From Paenibacillus_G filicis (lineage in GTDB: Bacteria; Bacillota; Bacilli; Paenibacillales; NBRC-103111), in the NCBI RefSeq assembly GCF_038070315.1, contig NZ_JBBPCC010000008.1, positions 216,519-280,518 of the forward strand: a stretch of DNA of 64,000 nucleotides. Direction: 5' to 3'. The notes beneath the pieces are model-generated. The model was not told the DNA's origin. It did no database searches and was given only the letters and a program-made list of their open reading frames with translations. Position numbers and translations under genes: made by a program. This document shows, piece after piece, positions 1-8,723 of the stretch; within the stretch, counting starts at the first letter, position 1; each line of letters opens with the position of its first letter.

Positions 1-333
1 GGCGGCGCCAACGTGTCGGGCGGACAGAAGCAGCGTCTCGCCATCGCCCGTGCGCTGGTGAGACGCCCGGCGATATACCTGTTCGACGACAGCTTCTCGG
101 CGCTTGACCTCAAGACGGATGCGAAGCTCCGCGCGGCGCTGCTGCCTGAGACGGCGGATGCCTGCGTGCTGATCGTTGCCCAGCGGGTGAGCACCGTCAT
201 GGAGGCGGATCGGATTCTTGTCCTTCACGAGGGCCGACTGGTAGGCTCCGGCACCCATCGCGAGCTGCTGGAATCGTCGCCCGTTTACCGTGAAATTGCA
301 GCTTCCCAGCTGACGGAGGAGGAGATCGCATGA
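1..333 (+). CDS. ABC exporter subunit, ATP-binding C-terminal part (5' truncated by window edge)
   Basis: This is the C-terminal end of the nucleotide-binding domain of an ABC exporter half-transporter; the reading frame is open from base 1, so the membrane domain lies upstream. The ABC signature VSGGQ is at the start, followed by Walker B ending LFDDSFSALD and the switch region VAQRVST. The catalytic glutamate after Walker B is an aspartate and the switch histidine is a glutamine, which is the usual picture for the degenerate half of a heterodimeric exporter of the YfiB/YfiC or BmrC/BmrD kind. The stop overlaps the ATG of the next gene by four bases, so the two halves are translationally coupled. 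The substrate cannot be read from the sequence; multidrug or lipid-like export is the family expectation. Confidence 0.9.
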   Translation, partial: GGANVSGGQKQRLAIARALVRRPAIYLFDDSFSALDLKTDAKLRAALLPETADACVLIVAQRVSTVMEADRILVLHEGRLVGSGTHRELLESSPVYREIAASQLTEEEIA

Positions 334-2264
334 GCGAGCAGCAGCGCATGACACAGGGCGGCGGCCAGGCTCCTGGAGGAGCTGCGTCAGGGAGGCCTGG
401 CGGACCGGGCGGACCGGGGTTCGGCTTCGGTCCGGGCCGTGGCGGCCCCGGTATGATGGGCCCTGCGCAGAAGGCCAAGAATTTCAAAGGCACGCTGCGC
501 AGGCTCATCGGGTATCTCAAGCCGCACAGGCTATCGCTCGGTCTCGTACTGGCCGCAGCCGTGCTCAGTACGGTATTCTCCATCGTCAGCCCCAAGATTA
601 TGGGTAACGCGACGACCAAGCTGTTCGAAGGCATGATGGAGAAGCTGAAGGGGATACCGGGAGCGGGCATTGATTTCGGATATATAGGCAATATTCTGCT
701 TGTGCTTGCCGGGTTGTACATCGTCAGCACCTTGTTCAGCTATCTGCAGCAGTATGTGATGGCCGGCGTGTCGCAGCGGATCGTGTATGACCTGCGGGAT
801 GAAGTGAACCGGAAGCTGGCGAAGCTTCCGCTCAAATACTTCGACGCCCGTCCGCATGGCGATACGCTCAGCCGGGTCTCCGGCGATATCGAGACGATCA
901 GCAGCACCCTCCAGCAGAGCTTGACGCAGCTGGTCACCTCGATCGTGACCCTGGTCGGCGTGGTGGTGATGATGCTGACGATCAGTCCGCTGATGACGCT
1001 CATCGTCGTCGCGACGCTGCCGCTCAGCTTTGTGGTGATCCGGCTGGTGACGCCGCGGTCGCAGAAGCATTTCCGGACGATGCAGCAGTCGCTCGGGCAG
1101 CTGAACGGACATGTGGAGGAGATGTATACGGGTCATCCGATCGTGAAGGCCTACGGCCATGAGCAGAAGTCGGTCGACCAGTTCAATGCCGTGAACGCAC
1201 GCATGTACGAAGCGGCCTGGCGGTCGCAGTTTATATCGGGGACGATCATGCCGCTGATGAATTTCGTCGGCAACCTGGGCTATGTGCTGGTCAGCGTCGT
1301 CGGGGGCATTCTGGTCATGAAGGGGACGATCCGCATCGGGGATGTGCAGGCCTTCATCTCCTACTCCCGCCAATTCTCCATGCCGATCAGCCAGACGGCC
1401 CAGATCGCCAATATTATTCAGTCCACAATCGCCGCGGCCGAGCGGGTGTTCGAGCTGCTGGATGAGCCCGAGGAAGCTGCGGAGCCGCAGACGCCTGCCG
1501 TTCTTGCCGAGCCGAGAGGCGAGGTACGCTTCGAGCATGTCGACTTCGGCTACAAGGAGGATGTGCGGCTGATCGAGGATATGAATCTTCAAGTGGAGCC
1601 GGGGCAAACGGTAGCGATCGTCGGTCCGACAGGTGCGGGCAAGACGACGCTGATCAATCTGCTGATGCGCTTCTACGAGTTGAATGGCGGACGCATCACG
1701 ATCGACGGTGTCGATATCACGAGCCTGAGGAGAGCCGATCTGCGCGGCCTGCTCGGGATGGTGCTGCAGGATACGTGGCTGTTCAACGGCACGATCCGGG
1801 ACAATATCGCGTACGGCCGGGCTGGAGCGACCGAGGAAGAGGTTGTGGCAGCTGCCAAAGCGGCCTATGCGGATCATTTCATCCGTACGCTGCCAGAAGG
1901 CTACGACACGAAGCTCAATGAGGAAGCCTCCAACATCTCGCAGGGGCAGAAGCAGCTGCTGACCATCGCCCGGGCCATTCTGGCCGACCCGCCGATTCTG
2001 ATTCTCGATGAAGCGACGAGCAGCGTGGACACCCGGACCGAGGCTCATATCCAGCGTGCGATGAATGAGCTGATGCAGGGCCGAACGAGCTTCGTCATCG
2101 CGCACAGGCTGTCGACAATCCGCTATGCGGACCTGATCCTGGTCATGAATCAAGGCTCGGTCATCGAGCAAGGAACCCATGATGAGCTGCTCAAGGCGGG
2201 GGGCTTCTATGCCGACCTGTACGAGAGCCAGTTCAGCGGCGGAGCGCGCAGCCGGGCCGTCTAG
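330..2264 (+). CDS. ABC exporter, fused permease and ATPase (partner of the preceding gene)
   Basis: A 644-residue half-transporter of the multidrug/lipid exporter family. Residues about 10-45 are an unusual Gly/Pro-rich cytoplasmic extension, then a six-helix membrane domain (about 55-370) and a nucleotide-binding domain with Walker A GPTGAGKT at 432-439, signature-region SQGQK and Walker B ending LILDEATSSVD, with the catalytic glutamate and switch histidine (AHRLST) present. This half therefore carries the complete catalytic residues while the upstream partner does not, as in YfiB/YfiC-like heterodimers. A strong GGAGGAGG site precedes the ATG, which overlaps the upstream stop. Substrate unknown. 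Confidence 0.93.
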   Translation: MSEQQRMTQGGGQAPGGAASGRPGGPGGPGFGFGPGRGGPGMMGPAQKAKNFKGTLRRLIGYLKPHRLSLGLVLAAAVLSTVFSIVSPKIMGNATTKLFEGMMEKLKGIPGAGIDFGYIGNILLVLAGLYIVSTLFSYLQQYVMAGVSQRIVYDLRDEVNRKLAKLPLKYFDARPHGDTLSRVSGDIETISSTLQQSLTQLVTSIVTLVGVVVMMLTISPLMTLIVVATLPLSFVVIRLVTPRSQKHFRTMQQSLGQLNGHVEEMYTGHPIVKAYGHEQKSVDQFNAVNARMYEAAWRSQFISGTIMPLMNFVGNLGYVLVSVVGGILVMKGTIRIGDVQAFISYSRQFSMPISQTAQIANIIQSTIAAAERVFELLDEPEEAAEPQTPAVLAEPRGEVRFEHVDFGYKEDVRLIEDMNLQVEPGQTVAIVGPTGAGKTTLINLLMRFYELNGGRITIDGVDITSLRRADLRGLLGMVLQDTWLFNGTIRDNIAYGRAGATEEEVVAAAKAAYADHFIRTLPEGYDTKLNEEASNISQGQKQLLTIARAILADPPILILDEATSSVDTRTEAHIQRAMNELMQGRTSFVIAHRLSTIRYADLILVMNQGSVIEQGTHDELLKAGGFYADLYESQFSGGARSRAV

Positions 2265-2623
2265 CCGGTCTTCTTGGAGGTGGCTGGGCAAATCCGGGGC
2301 AGCGCTGGGAAACCCGCTCAAGGTTGTGGCCTTGCAGCGGTCGCGGACGTTGTCCTATAGGGACAGCTCAGCCGTTCATACACAAGGAATTTGAGGGCGA
2401 TGCCGAATCGCCCTCTTTGCTATGCAAGCAGTGGCATCCTCAGGGTGGGAATGCTGGTTCAGCAGGGCTTCCTCTTATTGCCCTTGGGCCGCGGGCCCAG
2501 CGGAGGGCCTTTTACTAGGCGGCTTGCAGCCGGTACATCGGGCTAGCTGCTTCGTAATCGGGCCGGACTCATGGTATAGTAATAGGAACGAACGTATGTT
2601 TTGGGACGGAAGCGGGTGAGAGC
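2265..2623. other. Intergenic region with two terminator-like hairpins
   Basis: About 360 bases without a convincing gene. It holds the hairpin at 2393-2418 and a second, smaller one (GGCCC 2494-2498, GGGCC 2505-2509, then TTTT), both placed to end transcription of the ABC exporter operon. Nothing else structured was recognised before the helicase start. Confidence 0.5.
2393..2418 (+). terminator. Rho-independent terminator after the ABC exporter
   Basis: Eight-base stem GAGGGCGA / TCGCCCTC with a seven-base loop followed by TTT; positioned 130 bases after the exporter stop. The U-run is short, so termination may be partial. Confidence 0.6.
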
Positions 2624-4930
2624 ATGCCGGACACAGTCGGCATATCGGTAAGGGCCTTCGTGGAGCATGCATATTTGAGCGGGAGCATCGACTCCGGGTT
2701 CCGTACGTTGGCGCCGCTGGCGGAGGGGACCAAGGCTCATCTGGCGATTCAGAAAACCTATGAGGAGCCGGATCGCAAGGAGGTTCATCTCGAGGGTGAG
2801 CTGCAGCACGAAGAGCTGACGTTCCACCTGGAGGGACGCTGCGACGGACTGCGCTTCGAGGAGTCCGCTGTTATCATCGAGGAGATCAAATCCACGGCCC
2901 GTGAGCTGAGCCAGATCCAGGAGGATACGCATCCCGTCCACTGGGCGCAGGCGGCATGCTACGCCTATCTGTATGCGGTTCGCGAGGGTTTATCCACCAT
3001 GCGGCTGCGGCTCGTGTACGTGCAGGTCGCGACAGGAGAGCAGCTTCGCTTCGAGCGTGAAGCGGAGTTGTCTGCGCTGGCCGCGGACATGCAGCGGTAC
3101 GCCGAGGCGTATGCGCCGTTCGCGCGCCTCGAGCTCCGGCATGTCCGGCAGCGGGACGCCAGCATCAAGGAGCTGGCATTTCCCTTCCCGGCTTACCGGG
3201 GAGGCCAGCGAAAATTCGCGGGAGCCGTGTATACGGCTATTGCGCAGGAAAGCCGGCTGTTTGCACGCGCCCCCACGGGTACCGGGAAAACCATCTCGAC
3301 GCTATTTCCGTCCGTCAAGGCGATCGGTGAAGGCCTACTGAAGCGGATGTTTTACCTGTCGGCCAAGACGCTGACCCGCACGGCGGCGGAGGAAGCATTT
3401 GCACTGATGAAGAGCGGCGGTCTGCACCTGCGCTCGGTCACGCTGACGGCGAAGGATAAGATCTGCTTCCAGGAAGAGACGCGCTGCGACAAGGAGCATT
3501 GCCCGTTCGCCGACGGGCACTACGACCGGGTGCAGGATGCGCTGCTCGATCTGCTGACCAACGAAACCTTGATCACGAGGGAAACGGTCGAGACCTATGC
3601 GCGCAAGCATACGGTTTGTCCGTTCGAGCTCTCGCTGGATGCGGCCTACACGGCGGATGCGGTGCTGTGCGACTACAATTATATTTATGACCCGCGGGTG
3701 TATCTCAAGCGCCAGCCGGAGGAGCTGAAGCGGCATGCTGTGCTGCTTGTCGACGAGGCGCATAATCTGGTGGACCGGGCCCGCGAGATGTACTCGGCGG
3801 AGCTGACGAAGGCTCCGTTCCTGGCGCTGCAGCGCGCGTACAAGGGGGTCAATACCGGGCTGTTCCAGGCGGCCAAGGCGGTGAATGATTTTTTTATCGC
3901 CTGGCGGAAGGCGCAAGAGGGGGCGGGGCATAAGGTGGATAAAGAGCCTCCGGAGGCTCTGGGCCCGTGCGTGGAGGCGTTCACCGAGGCGGCGGAACGG
4001 GAGCTGTCCGCTTCGGAGCGGGGAGAGTCGCGGCAGCTGCTGCTCGACACGTATTTTGCCTGCCAGCGGTATAGCCGGGCGCTTGGCACCTATGACGAGC
4101 GCTTTGTCACTGTGGCCGAATGGTCCAAAAGCGATGTCCGGCTTAAGCTGTTCTGCCTGGACCCTTCGGCAATGCTCCGTCAGATGGCTAAGGGGTACCG
4201 GGCGCAGATTCTATTTTCCGCGACGCTGTCCCCGCTCGGCTATTACCGGGATATGCTCGGAGGAGAGGACGACGACTATGCGGTTACGATCCCTTCTCCC
4301 TTCGATAAGACTCAGCTCGAGGTACAGCTGCTGCCGGTATCGACCCGTTACCGCGACCGGGAGGCATCGAAGTCCGCTATTGCCGGCATGCTGCATGCCC
4401 TGATCCGTGAGAGGCCGGGCAATCAGCTCGTATTTTTCCCCTCCTATGAGTATATGAATGAGGTGCTTGCCAGCTTTGCGGAGCAGGAGAGCCTGGTGCA
4501 TGTCCTCGTCCAGCAAGGGGAGATGAGCGAAGAGGACCGGGCGGCGTTCCTGGCCGAATTCCGGACGGGAAGAGAGAGGCCTGTAGTGGGCTTTGCGGTG
4601 ATGGGCGGTATCTTCTCTGAAGGCATCGACCTGACGGGCGAGCGGCTAACAGGGGTTGTAGTTGTAGGAGTCGGGCTTCCGCAGATCGGCGTGGAACGGG
4701 ATACGATCAAGTCCTACTACGATGCCGCGGGTAAAAATGGGTTCGATTACGCCTACGTCTATCCCGGCATCAATAAGGTACTGCAGGCCGGCGGGCGGCT
4801 GATCCGGACGGAGCAGGACCGCGGCACCCTGGTGCTGATCGACGACCGGTTTCTTCAGCCGTCTTATCAGCGGCTGCTGCCGGAGGAATGGAAGCCGCTG
4901 GAGGTGCTGCGGGGGCCTCGGCGGGGTTGA
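2624..4930 (+). CDS. PD-(D/E)XK nuclease fused to XPD/DinG-type superfamily 2 helicase
   Basis: A 768-residue putative DNA-processing enzyme. The first ~120 residues carry the full RecB-type nuclease pattern: G35-x3-H39, D74, E87-x-K89 and Q109-x3-Y113. The rest is a DEAD_2/HELICc2 helicase: Walker A APTGTGKT at 216-223, four cysteines C281, C288, C293 and C332 suited to the [4Fe-4S] cluster of XPD-like helicases, the DEAH box at 377-380, and motif VI QAGGRLIR at about 721-728. This differs from Bacillus DinG, whose N-terminal nuclease is of the DEDD type. The likely role is structure-dependent DNA unwinding and cleavage in repair or genome defence; that is inference. It appears monocistronic. 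ATG 2624 has a GGGTGAG site and was preferred. Confidence 0.88.
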   Translation: MPDTVGISVRAFVEHAYLSGSIDSGFRTLAPLAEGTKAHLAIQKTYEEPDRKEVHLEGELQHEELTFHLEGRCDGLRFEESAVIIEEIKSTARELSQIQEDTHPVHWAQAACYAYLYAVREGLSTMRLRLVYVQVATGEQLRFEREAELSALAADMQRYAEAYAPFARLELRHVRQRDASIKELAFPFPAYRGGQRKFAGAVYTAIAQESRLFARAPTGTGKTISTLFPSVKAIGEGLLKRMFYLSAKTLTRTAAEEAFALMKSGGLHLRSVTLTAKDKICFQEETRCDKEHCPFADGHYDRVQDALLDLLTNETLITRETVETYARKHTVCPFELSLDAAYTADAVLCDYNYIYDPRVYLKRQPEELKRHAVLLVDEAHNLVDRAREMYSAELTKAPFLALQRAYKGVNTGLFQAAKAVNDFFIAWRKAQEGAGHKVDKEPPEALGPCVEAFTEAAERELSASERGESRQLLLDTYFACQRYSRALGTYDERFVTVAEWSKSDVRLKLFCLDPSAMLRQMAKGYRAQILFSATLSPLGYYRDMLGGEDDDYAVTIPSPFDKTQLEVQLLPVSTRYRDREASKSAIAGMLHALIRERPGNQLVFFPSYEYMNEVLASFAEQESLVHVLVQQGEMSEEDRAAFLAEFRTGRERPVVGFAVMGGIFSEGIDLTGERLTGVVVVGVGLPQIGVERDTIKSYYDAAGKNGFDYAYVYPGINKVLQAGGRLIRTEQDRGTLVLIDDRFLQPSYQRLLPEEWKPLEVLRGPRRG

Positions 4931-5279
4931 CGCTAGTGTGGCCCCTGGTTCGCTTCCTTCGGGTACCCGGTAGAAGCAGATCGGAGCGAAGCCATCGGCC
5001 GGGACTCTCATGTCTTCTCTGGTTACCCGTGGTAACGGCTTGCGCAGCTATCTCGGCATCTATACATGGGCTGTCCTTCATGCAGATTCGTCTGTGTGGG
5101 AGACAGCCTATTTTGTAGCTGCGCGTACATCCCAACATCCTGACAATTCCGCCATTCATTGACTAGAGGAAGGGGCTGTGCTACCTTAGTTGTTGATAAT
5201 GGTTCTCAATTGAATCCGATGAATATGTTGCTGCTGCCGAATCAATGGCTCGAACCCAACAACCCAAAGGAGGAGCACC
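4931..5279. other. Intergenic region upstream of siderophore regulator
   Basis: Roughly 350 bases without a gene. It includes an interrupted palindrome GTTACC-CGT-GGTAAC (5022-5036) of unknown meaning and the Fur-box-like site at 5194-5208. A strong AAAGGAGGAG ribosome site sits just before the ATG at 5280. Confidence 0.5.
5194..5208 (+). promoter_or_regulatory. Fur box (iron-repression operator)
   Basis: TGATAAT-G-GTTCTCA fits the 7-1-7 Fur consensus TGATAAT-N-ATTATCA with a perfect left half and four of seven positions in the right half. It lies 72 bases before a siderophore-type AraC regulator, the expected place for iron repression. Confidence 0.72.
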
Positions 5280-6500
5280 ATGCTTCCAGAACAAAAACCG
5301 CTGACGGATAAAAGCTTGTTAAAGTCGGGCCGCGATCCGAAAACGAGTCTGGTTGAGATTAGGGAATTCATGGATCAGCACTATAACGAGCCGCTTTCGA
5401 TCGGTCAATTGGCGGAGATGGCGAATATCAGTCCCAAATATTTTGTCGATCTGTTCAAGAAGACGTATGGGCAGAGCGCGATGGATTACATAACCGATCT
5501 GCGCATAAACCGGGCGAAGCGTTACTTGGCTGAGTCGGGGGACCGGTTGCGTGATATAGCCTTGAAGGTGGGCTACAGCGATGAATTTTATTTCAGCCGT
5601 AAATTCAAGAAAGAGGTAGGCATGACTCCGTCCGACTTTGTCAAACATGCCAGGCAGCGGGTGGCAGCCTGCTCTTCTTCCGTGACCGGGCAGCTGCTGG
5701 CTCTGCATGTGATGCCTGTGGCAGCGCCGCTCGATCCGAAGTGGACGGCCTATTACTATCATAGGTACCGCACTGAGATCAAGACTCATCTGATGATGAC
5801 CGACCCTTACACCAGCAGGACCTTCGGGATGAATATCGACAAGCTGGCTCAGGCCCGCCCGGATGCGATTGTGGGGAATGACCAGCTATGTCTCTCCGAG
5901 CAGGCGCAACTGATGGATATCGCGCCTTCTTATTTTGTTCCGGCCCAGCAGTCGGGCTGGCGTGAGCAGCTGCGGGGGATTGCCCGGTTTCTGGACCGGG
6001 AGGACCAGGCCGAGCAGTGGATCGTGCGTTACGAGCAGAAGGTAAAGTCTGCCCGGCTACAGATCGCCGAGGTGTTGGGTCGCGACAAAATCTTGGTCCT
6101 GCGCATCTATGGGCAGAGTATCCACTTGTACAGCAACCGCGGACTGGAGGACATCCTGTACGGGGACCTGCAGCTTCAGGCAGCTTACCCGCAAGACTCA
6201 GCCTGCAACATCCGGCTGACGCCGGATCAGCTGGCAGCTCTGAACCCCGACCGGATTCTGCTCATGGTGTGTCCCGAGGCAGTATCCCGGGCCTACTGGC
6301 TGTCGCTGCAGCATGCCAAGGCTTGGCGTCAGCTGAACGCCGTGCGGGCAGGGCAGGTCTACCCGATCCCTTCGGACCCTTGGTTCGAGTATTCCGCCAT
6401 CGCCATCGATCGGATGCTGGATGAGGCACTTCTGCTGTTTACGGGAAATTGTCCAAATGAATGTCAGGATAACGTCCATGGTGACGTCTACGCCACATGA
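5280..6500 (+). CDS. AraC-family regulator with siderophore-binding (periplasmic-binding-like) domain
   Basis: A 406-residue transcriptional activator resembling Btr of Bacillus. The N-terminal ~120 residues form the double helix-turn-helix AraC domain (EIREFMDQHY...GYSDEFYFSRKFKKEVGMTPSDF). Residues about 130-400 resemble a ferric-siderophore binding protein (phrases such as IDKLAQARPDAIVGND and DQLAALNPDRILLMV), which lets such regulators sense imported iron-loaded siderophore in the cytoplasm. The Fur box upstream and the ferric-siderophore lipoprotein and esterase downstream support activation of siderophore uptake. The HTH-first, sensor-second order is the Btr-type arrangement, the reverse of most AraC proteins. 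Confidence 0.9.
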   Translation: MLPEQKPLTDKSLLKSGRDPKTSLVEIREFMDQHYNEPLSIGQLAEMANISPKYFVDLFKKTYGQSAMDYITDLRINRAKRYLAESGDRLRDIALKVGYSDEFYFSRKFKKEVGMTPSDFVKHARQRVAACSSSVTGQLLALHVMPVAAPLDPKWTAYYYHRYRTEIKTHLMMTDPYTSRTFGMNIDKLAQARPDAIVGNDQLCLSEQAQLMDIAPSYFVPAQQSGWREQLRGIARFLDREDQAEQWIVRYEQKVKSARLQIAEVLGRDKILVLRIYGQSIHLYSNRGLEDILYGDLQLQAAYPQDSACNIRLTPDQLAALNPDRILLMVCPEAVSRAYWLSLQHAKAWRQLNAVRAGQVYPIPSDPWFEYSAIAIDRMLDEALLLFTGNCPNECQDNVHGDVYAT

Positions 6501-6507
6501 TTTATAA

Positions 6508-6540
6508 TCCTCCTCAATGAGAAATATGTTTACAGGAGGA
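6508..6540 (+). promoter_or_regulatory. Possible ribosome-site-sequestering hairpin
   Basis: TCCTCCT (6508-6514) is the exact complement of the Shine-Dalgarno sequence AGGAGGA (6534-6540) of the next gene, with a 19-base A/T-rich loop. A seven-base-pair stem would hide the ribosome site of the lipoprotein gene. Seen directly as sequence; function is inference. Confidence 0.4.
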
Positions 6541-6548
6541 GATCCATC

Positions 6549-7550
6549 ATGGTTCAGACTGCCGACGGTCTTGGCGCTTTCATCCGTCGCCATACGGCCG
6601 CATTCCTGTGCTTCGCGCTGGCCGGGAGCTTGTTGACGGCTTGCGGCTCCCATAAGGAGAACGTTCAGGAGCTATCCGGTCAACCGGCTGCAGCTGTGTC
6701 TAGCTCAGCAGCACCGGCACCGGCCGAGCGTACGGTTAAGGATGAGATGGGCAATGAGGTCAAGCTTCCGGCTGCGCCCAAGAGGATTTTTGCCCCGTAT
6801 CTGGAGGATTGTCTGCTCAAGCTGGGCATCAAGCCTGTGGTGCAATGGGCGAATGGAACGGAGGGGCATCCTTATCTGAAGGTGGAGCTGCAGGGCGTAC
6901 CGACACTTGACTTCTCGTCCGGACTTCCGTCACCTGAGGCGTTGCTGGCGTATAATCCCGATTTTATCATTCTGCATAATGCCAATTATGCCAGCAAGGG
7001 GTACGAGAGCTATTCCAAAATAGCCCCTACCTACGTGTTCAATAACGCAACCGGCGATGTGGAAAAGACCCTTGCGGTATTGGGGGACCTGCTGGGCAAA
7101 TCGTCCGAAGCCGATCAAGCACAAAAAGCCTACGACCAGAAAGTAACGGAGGCCAAGGCCAAGCTGGCTAAGGTCGCTGAAGGGAAAAAAGCTTCGATCA
7201 TTCGTTTTGCCCCCCGAGGGATCAGCATGATGGGTGCGAATTATTTTGCGGGCCATGTTCTGCATCAGGAGCTGGGTCTGGGCAAGGTCAAGCTCGTGGA
7301 GAAGGAGAACAGCGCGAATGTGTCGATGGAGATTTTACCGGACATTGATGCGGACTACATCTTCACGATTAACCAGGGAGGACAAGGGACGGACCGCATC
7401 AAGGAGATGATGGCCAGCCCGATCTGGAAAACCATGCCTGCTGTCAAGCAGGGACATGTGTACGAAGTAGACGAGGCCCACTGGCTGGGCGGCGGTCTGA
7501 TTGCCTATGAGAAAATTATGGACGATGTCGTCAGATTATTGGTTAAGTGA
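6549..7550 (+). CDS. Ferric-siderophore ABC transporter substrate-binding lipoprotein
   Basis: A 333-residue FeuA/FhuD-like binding protein. The N-terminal signal segment ends in the lipobox LLTAC with the lipidated Cys32, so it is anchored outside the membrane. The mature part starts with TVKDEMGNEVKLPAAPKRIFAP, the hallmark opening of class III siderophore-binding proteins, and continues with the two-lobed fold joined by a long helix (about residues 190-215). It follows the Btr-like regulator by 48 bases and precedes an esterase. No FecCD permease or ATPase gene is adjacent, so it must use a transporter encoded elsewhere. Start ATG 6549 has AGGAGGA six to eight bases upstream. Confidence 0.92.
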   Translation: MVQTADGLGAFIRRHTAAFLCFALAGSLLTACGSHKENVQELSGQPAAAVSSSAAPAPAERTVKDEMGNEVKLPAAPKRIFAPYLEDCLLKLGIKPVVQWANGTEGHPYLKVELQGVPTLDFSSGLPSPEALLAYNPDFIILHNANYASKGYESYSKIAPTYVFNNATGDVEKTLAVLGDLLGKSSEADQAQKAYDQKVTEAKAKLAKVAEGKKASIIRFAPRGISMMGANYFAGHVLHQELGLGKVKLVEKENSANVSMEILPDIDADYIFTINQGGQGTDRIKEMMASPIWKTMPAVKQGHVYEVDEAHWLGGGLIAYEKIMDDVVRLLVK

Positions 7551-7665
7551 CCAGGGAAACGACTCTCTTTAAAGCCAATGCCAGGCAAGCAGAGACACCT
7601 GGGGAGGATGGCTCTGTGTTGCGGCTTGGATATGTACCAGATCATGCAGGGAGGAATGAGCCGAG

Positions 7666-8544
7666 GTGACTACCCTTAATCAAGATCCGGGCGCTCTGCC
7701 TAACGACATCGCCCGCCGCCGCAAGGTAGAGCTTCCGGGTGCCGAACAATGGATCATGCATTCACGTGCGGAGAACCGCAAGTATCAAATCATGGTAGCT
7801 AAGCCTGCCGAGGAACCGCCATCCTCGGGTTACCCGGTCATTTATGTGCTGGATGCGAATTCCGTATTCGCCACGATGGTAGAAGCGATACGTCTGCAGG
7901 GCCGCCGCCCTGATAAAACGGGAGTCTTACCCGCAATCATCGTCGGTATCGGTTATGAGACGGAGGCGCCGTTCTCCGAGGACCGCTATTACGATTTGAC
8001 ACCTGAGCCGACGACGGTCTACCATCAGAAACCGGATGGTACACCGCTGCCTGAGCAAGGAGGGGCCGCGGCTTTCCTGGCGTTTATCGAGCAGGAGCTG
8101 AAGCCGCTGATCGAACGGGAATTCCAGATCGACCGAAGCCGGCAGACGCTGTTCGGCCATTCGCTGGGCGGGCTGTTCGTCCTGTATGCGCTGTTTATGA
8201 AGCCGGATGCGTTCCGGAGCTATATCGCAGGCAGCCCATCCATTCACTGGAATGAGTCGTTGCTGCTGGAGCAGGAGCGGCAATTCAAGGCCCGTCTGGA
8301 GCAGGAGCCTACTGCGATTCAACTGCTGCTAGGGGCGGGGGAGCTGGAAAAGAGCCATATCGCCCGCATTAATGATAACGCGAGGGAGCTTGCCGGGCGT
8401 CTCTCAACCCTGTCCAGCCGTGGAGTGGACGTGGAGTACAAAGAGTTTGAGGGCGAGGGACATGTATCGGTGCTGCCCGTGCTGATCAGCCGGACGCTGC
8501 GTCTGGTACTGCGCCCGGAATCAAAGAGTCATAGGAGTCTCTAA
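7666..8544 (+). CDS. Alpha/beta hydrolase, siderophore esterase-like (BesA/IroE type)
   Basis: A 292-residue esterase of the putative esterase (COG2819) family, which includes bacillibactin trilactone hydrolase BesA. The nucleophile elbow is GHSLGG, with the Asp/Glu acid after it and the catalytic histidine in GEGHVSVLP near the C-terminus; the domain opens with YVLDANSVFATMVEA. Following the binding lipoprotein, it probably cleaves the imported ferric siderophore to release iron; the exact substrate is inference. No signal peptide, so cytoplasmic. The start is GTG 7666 with AGGGAGG eleven bases upstream; the nearby ATG at 7656 is out of frame. Confidence 0.88.
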   Translation: MTTLNQDPGALPNDIARRRKVELPGAEQWIMHSRAENRKYQIMVAKPAEEPPSSGYPVIYVLDANSVFATMVEAIRLQGRRPDKTGVLPAIIVGIGYETEAPFSEDRYYDLTPEPTTVYHQKPDGTPLPEQGGAAAFLAFIEQELKPLIEREFQIDRSRQTLFGHSLGGLFVLYALFMKPDAFRSYIAGSPSIHWNESLLLEQERQFKARLEQEPTAIQLLLGAGELEKSHIARINDNARELAGRLSTLSSRGVDVEYKEFEGEGHVSVLPVLISRTLRLVLRPESKSHRSL

Positions 8545-8723
8545 TTCGCCTGGGAAGGGAAATCATCCGAGTAGCTTGAATCACAAAGCTTCCAGAATTC
8601 GCGTCACCTTCGGATTTTGGAGGTTTTTTTGTTGGAAAAGCTGGTTGCCGTTCACGGGATTGCTGATTTTCCTTTTGACCCGGTTGATGTAGAATAGAAG
8701 AATTGATCGGGTACGGAGAAAGG

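Noticed and set aside
531..2321. Long minus-strand open frame (596 codons) opposite the ABC exporter
   Set aside because: It mirrors a certain ABC exporter gene codon for codon, has no ribosome site and no recognisable domain; such antisense frames are common in GC-rich DNA.
5022..5036. GTTACC-CGT-GGTAAC inverted repeat as an operator
   Set aside because: It is 158 bases before the Fur box and not near any recognisable promoter; could be chance or a weak terminator of the helicase gene.
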